Shown here piece after piece: positions 37,649 through 48,699 of a stretch of 64,000 nucleotides of DNA. Location of the stretch: NCBI GenBank assembly GCA_035945115.1, contig DASZAN010000206.1, forward strand, positions 37,484-101,483. The letters run 5' to 3'. Both the position numbers and the translations under genes were made by a program. Numbering within the stretch: the stretch's first letter is position 1; every line of letters starts with the position of its first letter. The DNA is from DAHUYF01 sp035945115 (lineage in GTDB: Bacteria; Pseudomonadota; Alphaproteobacteria; ATCC43930; CGMCC-115725). Below the pieces are notes generated by a model. The model was not told the origin of the DNA, ran no database searches, and worked only from the letters and a program-made list of their open reading frames with translations.

Positions 37649-38275
37649 TCAGCCCTTGTCTCCAGCAAAGGAGAGATCCTTGAGGGTGGTCGGCCCGCCC
37701 GCGGGTGCGGAGGTCTGGCGGCCTTTCACGGAACCCGGCTTCGGCGTCTCACCACGCGTCAGCGCGTCAATGAGCGCCTCGGTCGCGGGACCGTCGAGGT
37801 CCTCGTAGAAATCATCGTTCACCTGGATGATCGGCGCGTTGACGCAGGCGCCCAGGCACTCGACCTCGGTAAGGGTGAATCGCTTGTCGGGCGTCGTTTC
37901 GCCGATGCTAATGCCGAGCTTTCGCTCGCAAGCCTTCACTACCTCGTCCGAGCCTCCGAGCCAGCAGGGCGTCGTCGTGCAGATCTGGAAGAAGTGCTTG
38001 CCGACGGGACGGAGATTGAACATCGAATAGAATGTGGCGACCTCGTAGACGCGGATGCGCGCCATGCCCAGCATGTCGGCCACCCAGTCCATCGCCGCGC
38101 GCGGCAGCCAGTTGTCGTGCTGGTGCTGCGCCAGATCGAGGAGCGGCAGCACCGCGCTCGCCTGCCGGCCCGGCGGGTATTTAGCGATATGCGCCTTCGC
38201 CTTCTCAAGATTCTCCGGCGTGAAGGCGAAGCTCGCCGGCTGCTCGACCGGCGTGTCGTGGATCGCCGCGCTCAT
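37649..38275 (-). CDS. nuoE: NADH-quinone oxidoreductase subunit E
   Basis: Thioredoxin-fold [2Fe-2S] subunit (N1a). 208 residues; the four ligands lie in CTTTPCWLGG and VECLGACVNAP. There is an additional Pro/Gly-rich tail of about 35 residues after the core (ETPKPGSVKGRQ), which alphaproteobacterial NuoE often has. The ATG overlaps the nuoD stop (ATGA). Confidence 0.95.
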   Translation of the reverse strand: MSAAIHDTPVEQPASFAFTPENLEKAKAHIAKYPPGRQASAVLPLLDLAQHQHDNWLPRAAMDWVADMLGMARIRVYEVATFYSMFNLRPVGKHFFQICTTTPCWLGGSDEVVKACERKLGISIGETTPDKRFTLTEVECLGACVNAPIIQVNDDFYEDLDGPATEALIDALTRGETPKPGSVKGRQTSAPAGGPTTLKDLSFAGDKG

Positions 38276-39465
38276 CGATCGATGCTCCCGAAGACAATGT
38301 CCATCGAGCCGATGATGGCGACGACATCCGCCAGCATGTGTCCCCTGCCGATGAAATCGGTGCTCTGCAGGAAGAGGAAATCGGGCGAGCGCAGCTTGCA
38401 GCGGTAAGGCCGGTTGCTGCCGTCGGCGACGAGGTAGATGCCGAACTCGCCCTTGGGCGCCTCGGTCGCGGTGTAGGTCTCGCCCGCCGGCACGTGGTAG
38501 CCTTCGGTGTAGAGCTTGAAGTGATGGATGAGTGCTTCCATCGACTGCTTCATCTCGCCACGCTTGGGCGGTGCCACCTTCTGGTCGTCGATCTTGATCG
38601 GCCCGCCCGGCATTTGGTCGAGTGCTTGCAAGATGATGCGGAGCGACTGCCGCATTTCCTCGACGCGCACGAGATAGCGGTCCCAGCAGTCGCCGTTCTT
38701 GCCGATGGGAATGTCGAAATCCATCGTCTCATAGGCATCGTAGGGCTGCGCCTTGCGCAGATCCCACGGCACGCCCGAGGCGCGCAGCATCGGTCCGGCG
38801 AGACCCCAGTCGATCGCATCCTCGGCGCTGATGCGGCCGATATCGACCGTGCGCTGCTTGAAGATGCGGTTCTCGGTGAGGATGTCCTCGATGGCATCAA
38901 GGACGCGGGGGAACTCCGCGCACCAGGCGCGGATGTCGTCGGTGATCCCGGCCGGGAGGTCCTGATGCACGCCGCCGGGACGGAAGTAGGCGGAATGAAG
39001 CCTCGCACCCGAGACGCGCTCATAGAATTCCATGAGCTTTTCGCGCTCCTCGAAACCCCAGAGGAAGGGCGTGAGTGCCCCCACATCGAGGCCGAAGGCG
39101 CAGACATTAAGGAGGTGATTCAAAATGCGCGTGATCTCGGCGAAGAGTACGCGGATCATCTTGGCGCGCGGTGGCGCTTCGATGCCGAGCAGCTTCTCCA
39201 CGGCGAGCGCGAAGCTGTGCTCCATGCACATTGGTGAGACATAGTCGAGGCGGTCCATGTAAGGCACCGCCTGAAGATAGGTCTTGTATTCGATGAGCTT
39301 CTCGGTGCCACGATGGAGGAGGCCGATATGCGGATCGGCGCGCTCCACCACCTCGCCGTCCATCTCGAGCACGAGGCGGAGCACGCCATGGGCCGCGGGA
39401 TGTTGCGGCCCGAAATTCATGGTGAAGCTCTTGATCTGCGCTTCGGCCTGGATGGGGCTCGTCAT
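38272..39465 (-). CDS. nuoD: NADH-quinone oxidoreductase subunit D
   Basis: 49-kDa-type subunit lining the quinone site, related to NiFe hydrogenase large subunits. 397 residues; the quinone-site loop FGPQHPAAHGVLRL is at about 18-31, and the Tyr-containing helix region around YLQAVPYMDRLDYVSPM follows. ATGA overlaps join it to nuoC and nuoE. Confidence 0.96.
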   Translation of the reverse strand: MTSPIQAEAQIKSFTMNFGPQHPAAHGVLRLVLEMDGEVVERADPHIGLLHRGTEKLIEYKTYLQAVPYMDRLDYVSPMCMEHSFALAVEKLLGIEAPPRAKMIRVLFAEITRILNHLLNVCAFGLDVGALTPFLWGFEEREKLMEFYERVSGARLHSAYFRPGGVHQDLPAGITDDIRAWCAEFPRVLDAIEDILTENRIFKQRTVDIGRISAEDAIDWGLAGPMLRASGVPWDLRKAQPYDAYETMDFDIPIGKNGDCWDRYLVRVEEMRQSLRIILQALDQMPGGPIKIDDQKVAPPKRGEMKQSMEALIHHFKLYTEGYHVPAGETYTATEAPKGEFGIYLVADGSNRPYRCKLRSPDFLFLQSTDFIGRGHMLADVVAIIGSMDIVFGSIDR

Positions 39466-40085
39466 GTCTTCGCCCCCTCGCCGTCTTTCGTCGCCTTCTC
39501 ATCGCCCGGCAGCACCTGGCTCATCCCTTCCCAGGGTGAGGCGAAGTCGAAGCTGCGGAATTCCTGTTTCAGTTTGACGGGCTCGTAGACGACGCGCTTC
39601 TGCTCCTCGTCATAGCGCACCTCGACATAACCCGTGAGCGGAAAGTCCTTCCGCATGGGATGGCCTTCAAAGCCGTAATCGGTAAGAAGGCGCCGTAAAT
39701 CGGGGTGATCGGCGAAATAGATGCCGAAGAGATCCCAAGCCTCGCGTTCGAACCATCCGGCGGCGCGGTAGAGGCCCGTTGTCGAGGGGACCGCGTGCTC
39801 CTCATCGGTCGTCACTTTGACGCGGATGCGCTGGTTGAGCTTGAGGCTCAGGAGATTGTAGACGACCTCGAAGCGCTCGGGCCGGTCGGGATAATCGACG
39901 CCGCAGAGATCGGCGAGCAGCTTGAACTGGCATTTGGCGTCGTCACGCAGGAAGCTCAGCACGCGCAGCAACGCCTCGCGCTTCACCCGGATCATGAGCT
40001 CCTCGTGGGCGATCGCCTTTTCGGCGACATCGGGTCCGAGCGCGGTGGCGACGTAGTCGCCGAGGTCCTTGAGCGGTTCCGTCAT
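39462..40085 (-). CDS. nuoC: NADH-quinone oxidoreductase subunit C
   Basis: 30-kDa-type peripheral subunit. 207 residues, not fused to NuoD as it is in E. coli. The signature ERETWDLFGIYF-like block is visible as EREAWDLFGIYFADHPDLRR, followed by GHPMRKDFPLTGYVE. It starts 5 nt after the nuoB stop and has a long charged tail. Confidence 0.95.
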   Translation of the reverse strand: MTEPLKDLGDYVATALGPDVAEKAIAHEELMIRVKREALLRVLSFLRDDAKCQFKLLADLCGVDYPDRPERFEVVYNLLSLKLNQRIRVKVTTDEEHAVPSTTGLYRAAGWFEREAWDLFGIYFADHPDLRRLLTDYGFEGHPMRKDFPLTGYVEVRYDEEQKRVVYEPVKLKQEFRSFDFASPWEGMSQVLPGDEKATKDGEGAKT

Positions 40086-40090
40086 GGCCT

Positions 40091-40621
40091 CTAGCGCGCG
40101 AACGCCCGTTGGCGCTTTATCTTCTTCTGCAGCAGCAGAATGCCGTAGAGGAGCGCCTCCGCCGTGGGCGGGCAGCCTGGCACATAGACGTCGACCGGCA
40201 CGATGCGGTCGCAGCCGCGCACGACGGAATATGAGTAGTGATAGTAGCCACCGCCATTGGCGCAGGAGCCCATGGAGATGACCCAGCGTGGCTCCGCCAT
40301 CTGGTCGTAGACCTTGCGCAAGGCCGGCGCCATCTTGTTGCAGAGCGTGCCGGCGACGATCATCACATCCGACTGCCGGGGGCTCGGCCGGAAGACGACG
40401 CCGAAGCGGTCGAGGTCATAGCGACTCGCCCCGGTGTGCATCATTTCGACGGCACAGCAGGCAAGGCCGAAGGTCATGGGCCACATCGAGCCCGTGCGCG
40501 CCCAATTGACGAGGCGGTCGATCTGCGTCACCAGGAAGCCCTTGTCCTCGATCTCCTGCGCCGCTTGCCGGAGGATGGCTTCCTGGCTCGCGCTCGTATC
40601 GATGGGCGTCGTCACTCCCAT
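40091..40621 (-). CDS. nuoB: NADH-quinone oxidoreductase subunit B
   Basis: PSST-type subunit holding cluster N2 next to the quinone. 176 residues from ATG 40619-40621 (MGVTTPIDTSASQEAIL), overlapping the nuoA stop by 10 nt; upstream in-frame extension reads through nuoA and is rejected. The N2 ligands are in FGLACCAVEMM, MGSCANGGGYY and VPGCPPTAEALLYG. Confidence 0.96.
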   Translation of the reverse strand: MGVTTPIDTSASQEAILRQAAQEIEDKGFLVTQIDRLVNWARTGSMWPMTFGLACCAVEMMHTGASRYDLDRFGVVFRPSPRQSDVMIVAGTLCNKMAPALRKVYDQMAEPRWVISMGSCANGGGYYHYSYSVVRGCDRIVPVDVYVPGCPPTAEALLYGILLLQKKIKRQRAFAR

Positions 40622-40977
40622 TCGAGCGCCCCTTTCTTCCATTCGTAGATGAAGCCCACCGTCAGCACCGCGAGGAACACGATCATCGACCAGAAGCCGA
40701 AGAGCCCGATCGAGCCCAGCGAGACCGCCCAGGGAAAAAGGAAGGCCACTTCGAGATCGAAGATGATGAAGAGAATCGAAACGAGATAGAAGCGAACGTC
40801 GAACTTGCTGCGTGCATCGGCGAAGGGCTCGAAGCCGCATTCATAGGGCGAGAGCTTCTCCGAATCAGGATGTTGGCGGGCGAGGATGAAGGAGGCAAGC
40901 ACGATCGCGATCGCGAGGCCCAGCGCCACGCCGATGAAGAGCAGGATCGGAAGGTACTCGCGCAGCAGGCTTTCCAT
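40612..40977 (-). CDS. nuoA: NADH-quinone oxidoreductase subunit A
   Basis: Three-helix membrane subunit, first gene of the nuo operon. 121 residues from ATG 40975-40977 with AAAGGA seven bases upstream. KLSPYECGFEPF (the quinone-channel loop with its Cys) and FDVRFYLVSILFIIFDLEVAF are diagnostic. tRNA-Asp lies 150 nt upstream on the same strand; the operon promoter should lie between. Confidence 0.95.
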   Translation of the reverse strand: MESLLREYLPILLFIGVALGLAIAIVLASFILARQHPDSEKLSPYECGFEPFADARSKFDVRFYLVSILFIIFDLEVAFLFPWAVSLGSIGLFGFWSMIVFLAVLTVGFIYEWKKGALEWE

Positions 40978-41127
40978 CGCGGAATCCTTTAGGGGCTCGA
41001 TGCTGCGGCGGGGAGGATCGCGCCTCGACCTGTCGCCGGCCTCGATAAGCCGCACCAACGATCGAACGCCATCCCTTGGAACATATGGGTTTCGCTCGCC
41101 AAACAGGAAGATCCGGGGTCGCCAAAA

Positions 41128-41204
<77 letters not shown>

Positions 41205-41288
41205 GCAGCACTCGCTCCGCGCGCCGGTTACTAGCCTCGCGAGGGCGCAAGTGTCAAGCTTGAGGCGCGCTCGAAAACGGCGGCGCCC

Positions 41289-41656
41289 TCAAGCGCGGCG
41301 CCGCTCCGCGAGCCCTTTGAGGAGCCGCTCCATGTCAAGTTTCCTCAGCATACGCTCGCAGTACCAATCGGCGAGCCGGAAGTACCATTTGGGGTGCCTC
41401 GATCGATCCGCCGGCACAAGTCGGCTTGGTCAAAGCCCGACCACGCGCCGATCACGGGCCAGGTGAGGAATCCCAGATTATGCCCCGCAGTAGGCGCGAT
41501 CAGTTCGACGAGCGTCGCTCGCGTCCGCTCCAGGGTCCAATTCGCTGCCACAAGCAAGCGCAGGACATAGTCAAAGTCGTACGCCTGAGGTTCGGAATCG
41601 AGAAAGAACAATTCCGCGAGAGCACCCCACAGCTCCCGTTCTTGCTCATTCGGCAT
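41289..41656 (-). pseudogene. Frameshifted small gene, DUF7079-like
   Basis: The frame from ATG 41654-41656 reads MPNEQERELWGALAELFFLD and continues to AWSGFDQADLCRRID, which resembles my recollection of the DUF7079 family. At about 41398-41410 the frame breaks. The sequence then continues convincingly in another minus-strand frame: RHPKWYFRLADWYCERMLRK to a stop at 41289-41291. One missing base near CGATCGAGG would explain it. Function unknown. It could be a recent pseudogene or a sequencing or assembly error. It lies between two tRNA genes. Confidence 0.6.
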
Positions 41657-41806
41657 CCGCGATGGTACCAGTTCGTTTGTGCGGCACAATGGCCGAGCCG
41701 TCCGCCGCGCCGCTATCTGTCTGCTGGACAAGCGGGCGGCCTTCGCATTAATTCTTCTGCTCTCACCGTCAGCGACGATGGAGACATGACGCTGACGGGC
41801 TCGTCG

Positions 41807-41880
41807 GGCGATTAGCTCAGCGGTAGAGCATCTCGTTTACACCGAGGGGGTCGGGGGTTCGAATCCCTCATCGCCCACCA
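41807..41880 (+). tRNA. tRNA-Val (TAC)
   Basis: Acceptor GGGCGAT/ATCGCCC, D stem GCTC/GAGC, anticodon stem TCTCG/CGAGG with loop TTTACAC (anticodon TAC), T arm GGGGGTTCGAATCCCTC, discriminator A, encoded CCA. 74 nt. It is one of few plus-strand genes here, convergent with hup. Confidence 0.95.
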
Positions 41881-41921
41881 GCCTCAATCGGCAGGCGCAG
41901 CTCGTCTTACTGCGTCCTTGA

Positions 41922-42194
41922 TTACTGCACTGCGTCCTTGAGGCCTTTGCCGGCGCGGAACTTGGGCAGCTTGGCGGCGGCAATGGTGATCTTTTCGCCG
42001 GTGCGGGGATTGCGTCCCTCCGACGCGGCGCGCTCGGTCACCATGAAGGTGCCGAAGCCCACGAGGCGCACCTCGCTCCCCTTCTTGAGCTCGCCGGTGA
42101 TGCAGTTGAGCACCGCTTCGACGGCTTGTTCAGCATCCTGCTTTTTGAGACCGGTCGAAACCGCGACGGCGTCCACGAGCTCATTCTTGTTCAC
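41922..42194 (-). CDS. hup: DNA-binding protein HU
   Basis: Nucleoid-associated protein that bends DNA without strong sequence preference. 90 residues, the usual HU length, with the DNA-binding arm signature VGFGTFMVTERAASEGRNPRTG. It lies directly downstream of lon on the same strand, the common proteobacterial arrangement, with its own terminator-promoter region between. HU is preferred to IHF because of that context and the overall sequence. Confidence 0.95.
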   Translation of the reverse strand: MNKNELVDAVAVSTGLKKQDAEQAVEAVLNCITGELKKGSEVRLVGFGTFMVTERAASEGRNPRTGEKITIAAAKLPKFRAGKGLKDAVQ

Positions 42195-42265
42195 GACGGC
42201 CCCCCGTTGTTGCGTGCCGAGTTTTGCGATTGATCATCGGCTGAAGCGCTGCCGGTACCGGTCGC

Positions 42266-42295
42266 AGTCTAGATCGCGGCTCTCGGTTGCGTCAA
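42266..42295 (-). promoter_or_regulatory. Candidate sigma-70 promoter of hup
   Basis: Minus strand TTGACG (42290-42295), 18 bp, TAGACT (42266-42271), about 70 nt upstream of the hup ATG and just after the lon terminator. The -35 matches five of six consensus bases and the -10 four. Confidence 0.6.
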
Positions 42296-42325
42296 TGTGG
42301 GAGGCGCGAACGCGTCGGCTTTGTG

Positions 42326-42361
42326 GAAAAGAGACGCCGCCCGCGATGCCCGCGAGCGGCG
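42326..42361 (-). terminator. Intrinsic terminator of lon
   Basis: Eleven-pair stem CGCCGCTCGCG / CGCGGGCGGCG (one G-T pair) with a 5-base loop, within 42335-42361 on the minus strand, followed by TCTCTTTTCC. It lies about 22 nt past the lon stop. Confidence 0.75.
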
Positions 42362-42383
42362 CCCGGAACCGCGCAAGACGCGA

Positions 42384-44786
<2,403 letters not shown>

Positions 44787-44905
44787 AGCGCCTCTTTCTC
44801 AGAGCCCTAAGGGGCGTGGCGGCCGCGCCGGCGGCCGTCACTTGGTTTGTTCATCTTAAGGTGGCCCGCGCCGAAATGCATTCAAGAGCACCGGACTCGG
44901 GAGAG

Positions 44906-44930
44906 CTGGGGCGGCAAGAGCGGGTTCAAG
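44906..44930 (-). promoter_or_regulatory. Candidate heat-shock (sigma-32) promoter of lon
   Basis: Minus strand CTTGAA (44925-44930), 13 bp, CCCCAG (44906-44911), close to the sigma-32 consensus CTTGAA-N13-15-CCCCAT, about 120 nt upstream of lon at the end of clpX. Confidence 0.4.
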
Positions 44931-46191
44931 CCCCTTGCCCGACATCCCCTCGCCGGTCGGAGTAGATATGGAGCGGTTGAGCCCGTCCCTCCACGACCTC
45001 CCGGTTGATGACCATGCCGGAGACGCCGTCGAGGCCCGGCAGCTCGAACATGGGCTCGAGCAGGATGGCCTCCATGATGGACCGGAGACCGCGCGCGCCG
45101 GTCTTGCGGTTGATCGCCTTGTGGGCAATGGCCTTCAGCGCCTCCTCGTTGAACTCGAGACGGACGTCCTCCATCTCGAACAGACGCTGATACTGCTTGA
45201 CGAGCGCGTTCTTAGGCTTGGTCAGGATGTCGACCAGCGCCCCCTCATCGAGGTCGTCGAGCGTCGCCACGACCGGGAGGCGGCCCACGAACTCGGGAAT
45301 GAGGCCGAACTTGAGGAGGTCCTCGGGTTCGAGGTCCTTCAAGATCTCACCGGTCTTGCGCTCGTCGGGTCCGCGCACCTCGGCGCCGAAGCCGATCGAC
45401 GTGCCCTGCCGGCGCTGGGCGATGATCTTCTCGAGGCCAGCAAAGGCGCCACCACAGATGAAGAGGATGTTGGTGGTGTCGACCTGCAAGAACTCCTGCT
45501 GCGGGTGCTTGCGCCCGCCTTGGGGCGGCACCGAGGCAATGGTGCCTTCCATGATCTTGAGGAGCGCCTGCTGCACCCCTTCGCCCGAGACGTCGCGGGT
45601 GATCGAGGGATTGTCCGACTTGCGGCTGATCTTGTCGACCTCGTCGATATAGACGATGCCACGCTGCGCCCGCTCGACGTTATAGTCGGCGGACTGGAGC
45701 AGCTTCAGGATGATGTTCTCGACGTCCTCACCGACATAGCCCGCCTCGGTGAGCGTGGTCGCGTCGGCCATGGTAAACGGCACGTCGATGATGCGTGCCA
45801 GCGTCTGGGCCAAGAGCGTCTTGCCGGAGCCCGTCGGCCCGACGAGCAGGATGTTGGACTTGGCAAGCTCTACGTCGTTGTTCTTGGCGCCGTGGGCGAG
45901 CCGTTTGTAGTGGTTGTGGACGGCGACCGAGAGCACGCGCTTGGCGTGATCCTGGCCGATGACGTAGTCGTCGAGCACCTTGCAGATGTCCCGCGGTGTC
46001 GGCACGCCGTCGCGGGACTTGACCAACGTCGTCTTGTGCTCCTCACGGATGATGTCCATGCAGAGCTCGACGCATTCATCGCAGATGAAGACCGTCGGGC
46101 CGGCGATGAGCTTGCGCACCTCGTGCTGGCTCTTACCGCAGAAAGAGCAGTAGAGGGTGTTCTTCGCGTCGCCGCCACTGGCTTTGCTCAT
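44926..46191 (-). CDS. clpX: ATP-dependent Clp protease ATP-binding subunit ClpX
   Basis: AAA+ unfoldase feeding ClpP. 421 residues from ATG 46189-46191 (MSKASGGDAKNTLYCSFCGK), six bases after GGAG; a GTG six bases upstream is less likely. N-terminal zinc-binding domain with Cys15, Cys18, Cys37 and Cys40, Walker A GPTGSGKTLLAQ, Walker B VYIDEVDKI, and the pore loop GYVGED. About 200 nt separate it from clpP. Confidence 0.97.
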   Translation of the reverse strand: MSKASGGDAKNTLYCSFCGKSQHEVRKLIAGPTVFICDECVELCMDIIREEHKTTLVKSRDGVPTPRDICKVLDDYVIGQDHAKRVLSVAVHNHYKRLAHGAKNNDVELAKSNILLVGPTGSGKTLLAQTLARIIDVPFTMADATTLTEAGYVGEDVENIILKLLQSADYNVERAQRGIVYIDEVDKISRKSDNPSITRDVSGEGVQQALLKIMEGTIASVPPQGGRKHPQQEFLQVDTTNILFICGGAFAGLEKIIAQRRQGTSIGFGAEVRGPDERKTGEILKDLEPEDLLKFGLIPEFVGRLPVVATLDDLDEGALVDILTKPKNALVKQYQRLFEMEDVRLEFNEEALKAIAHKAINRKTGARGLRSIMEAILLEPMFELPGLDGVSGMVINREVVEGRAQPLHIYSDRRGDVGQGA

Positions 46192-46396
46192 GGGCACTCC
46201 GTCAACAACCGAACTACGTCTCGGCGCCGCACCGTCGCCCCTTTGCGCGGGACGCGCGGCGAGCGCCTGCTCGTCGGACAGTCCCTACAATTCAACAATA
46301 CTAGGGTCCCGGCGATCAATAACTAGTTAAAGATGGGATACCATCCCGCAACAACAAGCATGCCTAGCGCTGTTGCCGAAAGGTCACGCCCGGTCC

Positions 46397-47038
46397 CTAT
46401 GGACGCGTCTTGTTCTCCTCCTCTCCTCGGACCGGCCGGCTCGTCATTACCTCGTCAATGAGGCCGAACTCCTTGGCCTCGATGGGCGACATGAACTTGT
46501 CGCGCTCCACCGCCTGGGCGATGACCTCGAGCGGCTGTCCCGTATGTTTAACGTACATCTCGTTGAGACGTGCCCGAAGCTGCAGAATTTCCCGCGCCTG
46601 GATTTCGATGTCCGTTGCCTGACCCTGAGCGCCGCCCGAGGGCTGGTGGATCATGATGCGGGAGTTGGGGAGCGAAACGCGCTTTCCCTTGGCGCCCGCG
46701 CAGAGCAGCAGCGAGCCCATGGAGGCCGCCTGGCCGACGCACACGGTCGACACGTCCGGCCGCACATATTGCATCGTGTCGTAAATGGCGAGTCCCGAGG
46801 TGACGATGCCGCCCGGCGAGTTGATGTAGAAGTAGATGTCCTTGGCCGGATTCTCCGACTCGAGAAAGAGAAGCTGGGCGCTCACCAGGCTCGCCACCGC
46901 ATCGTTGACGGGGCCGACGAGGAAGATGATCCGCTCCTTCAAAAGCCGCGAATAGATGTCATAGGCGCGCTCGCCCCGATTAGTCTGCTCGACCACCATC
47001 GGCACCAGCGTGTTGTTGTAGACCTCAAAAGGATCCAT
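46397..47038 (-). CDS. clpP: ATP-dependent Clp protease proteolytic subunit ClpP
   Basis: Serine protease that forms the tetradecameric Clp chamber. 213 residues; the catalytic triad is Ser106 (GQAASMGS), His131 (RIMIHQPSGG) and Asp180 (VERDKFMS). The C-terminal tail is charged. It lies 56 nt after tig, in the tig-clpP-clpX-lon order. Confidence 0.96.
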   Translation of the reverse strand: MDPFEVYNNTLVPMVVEQTNRGERAYDIYSRLLKERIIFLVGPVNDAVASLVSAQLLFLESENPAKDIYFYINSPGGIVTSGLAIYDTMQYVRPDVSTVCVGQAASMGSLLLCAGAKGKRVSLPNSRIMIHQPSGGAQGQATDIEIQAREILQLRARLNEMYVKHTGQPLEVIAQAVERDKFMSPIEAKEFGLIDEVMTSRPVRGEEENKTRP

Positions 47039-47094
47039 CGCTCACCACCTTCTTGCTCTGGAGCCCAGCCCAAGGGATGGGCGGGAATTGCCAC

Positions 47095-48447
47095 TTAAGC
47101 CGAGGCCGCGCCTTCCTTCTCTTCCTCATCCTCCTCTTTGAGGAGCTCGGCGATCGGCACCGACCGTTCCGTCACCTTGGCCATCTCCACGATGAAATCG
47201 ATCACCTTGTTCTCGAAGATGGGGGCGCGGAGATTGTCGAGCGCGCGCGGCTGGTTGCGATAGTATTCGACCACCTGGCGTTCGTGGCCGGGAAAGCGCC
47301 GCGCTTCCTCGCCCAGGGCGCGGTTCAGCTCCTCTTGCGTTACCTGTATATTGTTGTTGCGGCCCACTTCGGAAAGAAGAAGGCCCAGGCGCACGCGCCG
47401 CTCGGCGATCGGCCGATATTCCGTCTTGATCTCCTCGTCACTCTTCCCTTCGCCGTCCGGCGTGCCCCCCTGCTGCTTGAGGCGCTCGCGCTCGGCCTCG
47501 AATTGCTTCCAGATAACATCGAGCTCGAGATCGACCATACCCTGCGGCACCGGGAAATCGTGCCGCTCGGAAAGGTGGTCGAGAAGTTGGCGCTTCAAGC
47601 GCTGGCGCGCGATCCCGCCATAGTCGCGCTCGATCTGCTGGCGGACAGCATCGCGAAGCGCGGCGAGATTCTCCATGCCGACCGCCTCGGCGAGCGATTC
47701 GTCGACCGGCTGCGCAGTGACTTCGCGCACCTCCTTGACCTCGACGGCAAAAGCGGCGGCTTTGCCGGCAAGATCGCTCGCCCCGTAGTCGGCCGGGAAG
47801 GTCACGCTCACGCTGCGGCTGTCGCCGGCCTTGGCACCGACGAGCTGGTCCTCGAATCCGGGAATGAACTGGCTGGCGCCGAGCTCGAGTCGCTGGCCTT
47901 TGGCACTGCCGCCGGGAAACTCCGTCCCGTCAATGGTGCCGGTGAAGTCGATCACGACGATGTCACCCGCCTGCGCCGGGCGGTCGACGGGAGCGTTCTT
48001 GCGCTGCTGCTTGGCGATGCGCTCGAGCGCCTGATCCACCTCGGCATCGGGCACATCGGGCTTCAAGCGCTCGAGCGAGAGCTCGGCGAAATTCATCGGC
48101 ACGACATCAGGAAGCACTTCGACCGCGAGCTTGTATTCGAGGTCCCTCCCCTCGTTGAAGGAGACGATCTCGATCTTGGGCTGCAGCGCCGGGCGGAGCC
48201 TGTGCTCGCGCATCGCCTCGTTCGAGCTGTCGTTGACGGCGCGCTCCAGCACCTCGCCCATCACCGAGGTGCCGTAGCGCTGGCGCAGCACATTGAGCGG
48301 CACTTTGCCGGGACGAAAGCCCGGGAGCCGCACCTGACGGCCGATCTCGTTGAGCCGCGTCTCGACGCGCCTGGCAATGTCGTCGGCGCCGACGATGACC
48401 TTGAATTCGTGCCTGAGGCCTTCACTCGTGGTCTCGGTAATCTGCAT
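47095..48447 (-). CDS. tig: Trigger factor
   Basis: Ribosome-bound chaperone with peptidyl-prolyl isomerase activity. 450 residues from ATG 48445-48447 (MQITETTSEGLRHEF); the longer reading frame upstream runs into tRNA-Leu and is rejected. The ribosome-docking signature is visible as GFRPGKVP, the FKBP-type domain lies at about 155-245 (GDIVVIDFTGTIDGTEFPGG), and the helical C-terminal chaperone domain ends in an acidic tail. Confidence 0.95.
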   Translation of the reverse strand: MQITETTSEGLRHEFKVIVGADDIARRVETRLNEIGRQVRLPGFRPGKVPLNVLRQRYGTSVMGEVLERAVNDSSNEAMREHRLRPALQPKIEIVSFNEGRDLEYKLAVEVLPDVVPMNFAELSLERLKPDVPDAEVDQALERIAKQQRKNAPVDRPAQAGDIVVIDFTGTIDGTEFPGGSAKGQRLELGASQFIPGFEDQLVGAKAGDSRSVSVTFPADYGASDLAGKAAAFAVEVKEVREVTAQPVDESLAEAVGMENLAALRDAVRQQIERDYGGIARQRLKRQLLDHLSERHDFPVPQGMVDLELDVIWKQFEAERERLKQQGGTPDGEGKSDEEIKTEYRPIAERRVRLGLLLSEVGRNNNIQVTQEELNRALGEEARRFPGHERQVVEYYRNQPRALDNLRAPIFENKVIDFIVEMAKVTERSVPIAELLKEEDEEEKEGAASA

Positions 48448-48486
48448 GTCTCGACTCGATCGATCCCCTGGGTCGTCCGCTCGGCG

Positions 48487-48571
48487 TGGTGCGGGCGGAG
48501 GGATTTGAACCCCCACGACTTGCGTCGCTGGAACCTAAATCCAGTGCGTCTACCAATTCCGCCACGCCCGC
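48487..48571 (-). tRNA. tRNA-Leu (TAG)
   Basis: Class II tRNA with long variable arm on the minus strand: acceptor GCGGGCG/CGCCCGC, D arm GGCGGAATTGGTAGACGC, anticodon stem CTGGA/TCCAG around TT-TAG-GT, T arm GGGGGTTCAAATCCCTC, discriminator A, encoded CCA. 85 nt. It lies 39 nt upstream of tig and may share a transcript with it. Confidence 0.95.
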
Positions 48572-48699
48572 GCGCAGCGCCCGCCGCCGGCAAGGCGCGG
48601 TCATAGCACAGGGGATGAGTGAGGGGAACAGCGCAAGACGTGAGGGGATGGCGCAAGGCACGGCGTTGAATGTCGAGATGTCGCTGGTTAGTGTTCGCC

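Noticed and set aside
46326..46352. Hairpin GGGAT-GGT-ATCCC downstream of clpP considered as a terminator
   Set aside because: Five-pair stem followed by only three T residues; too weak to call.
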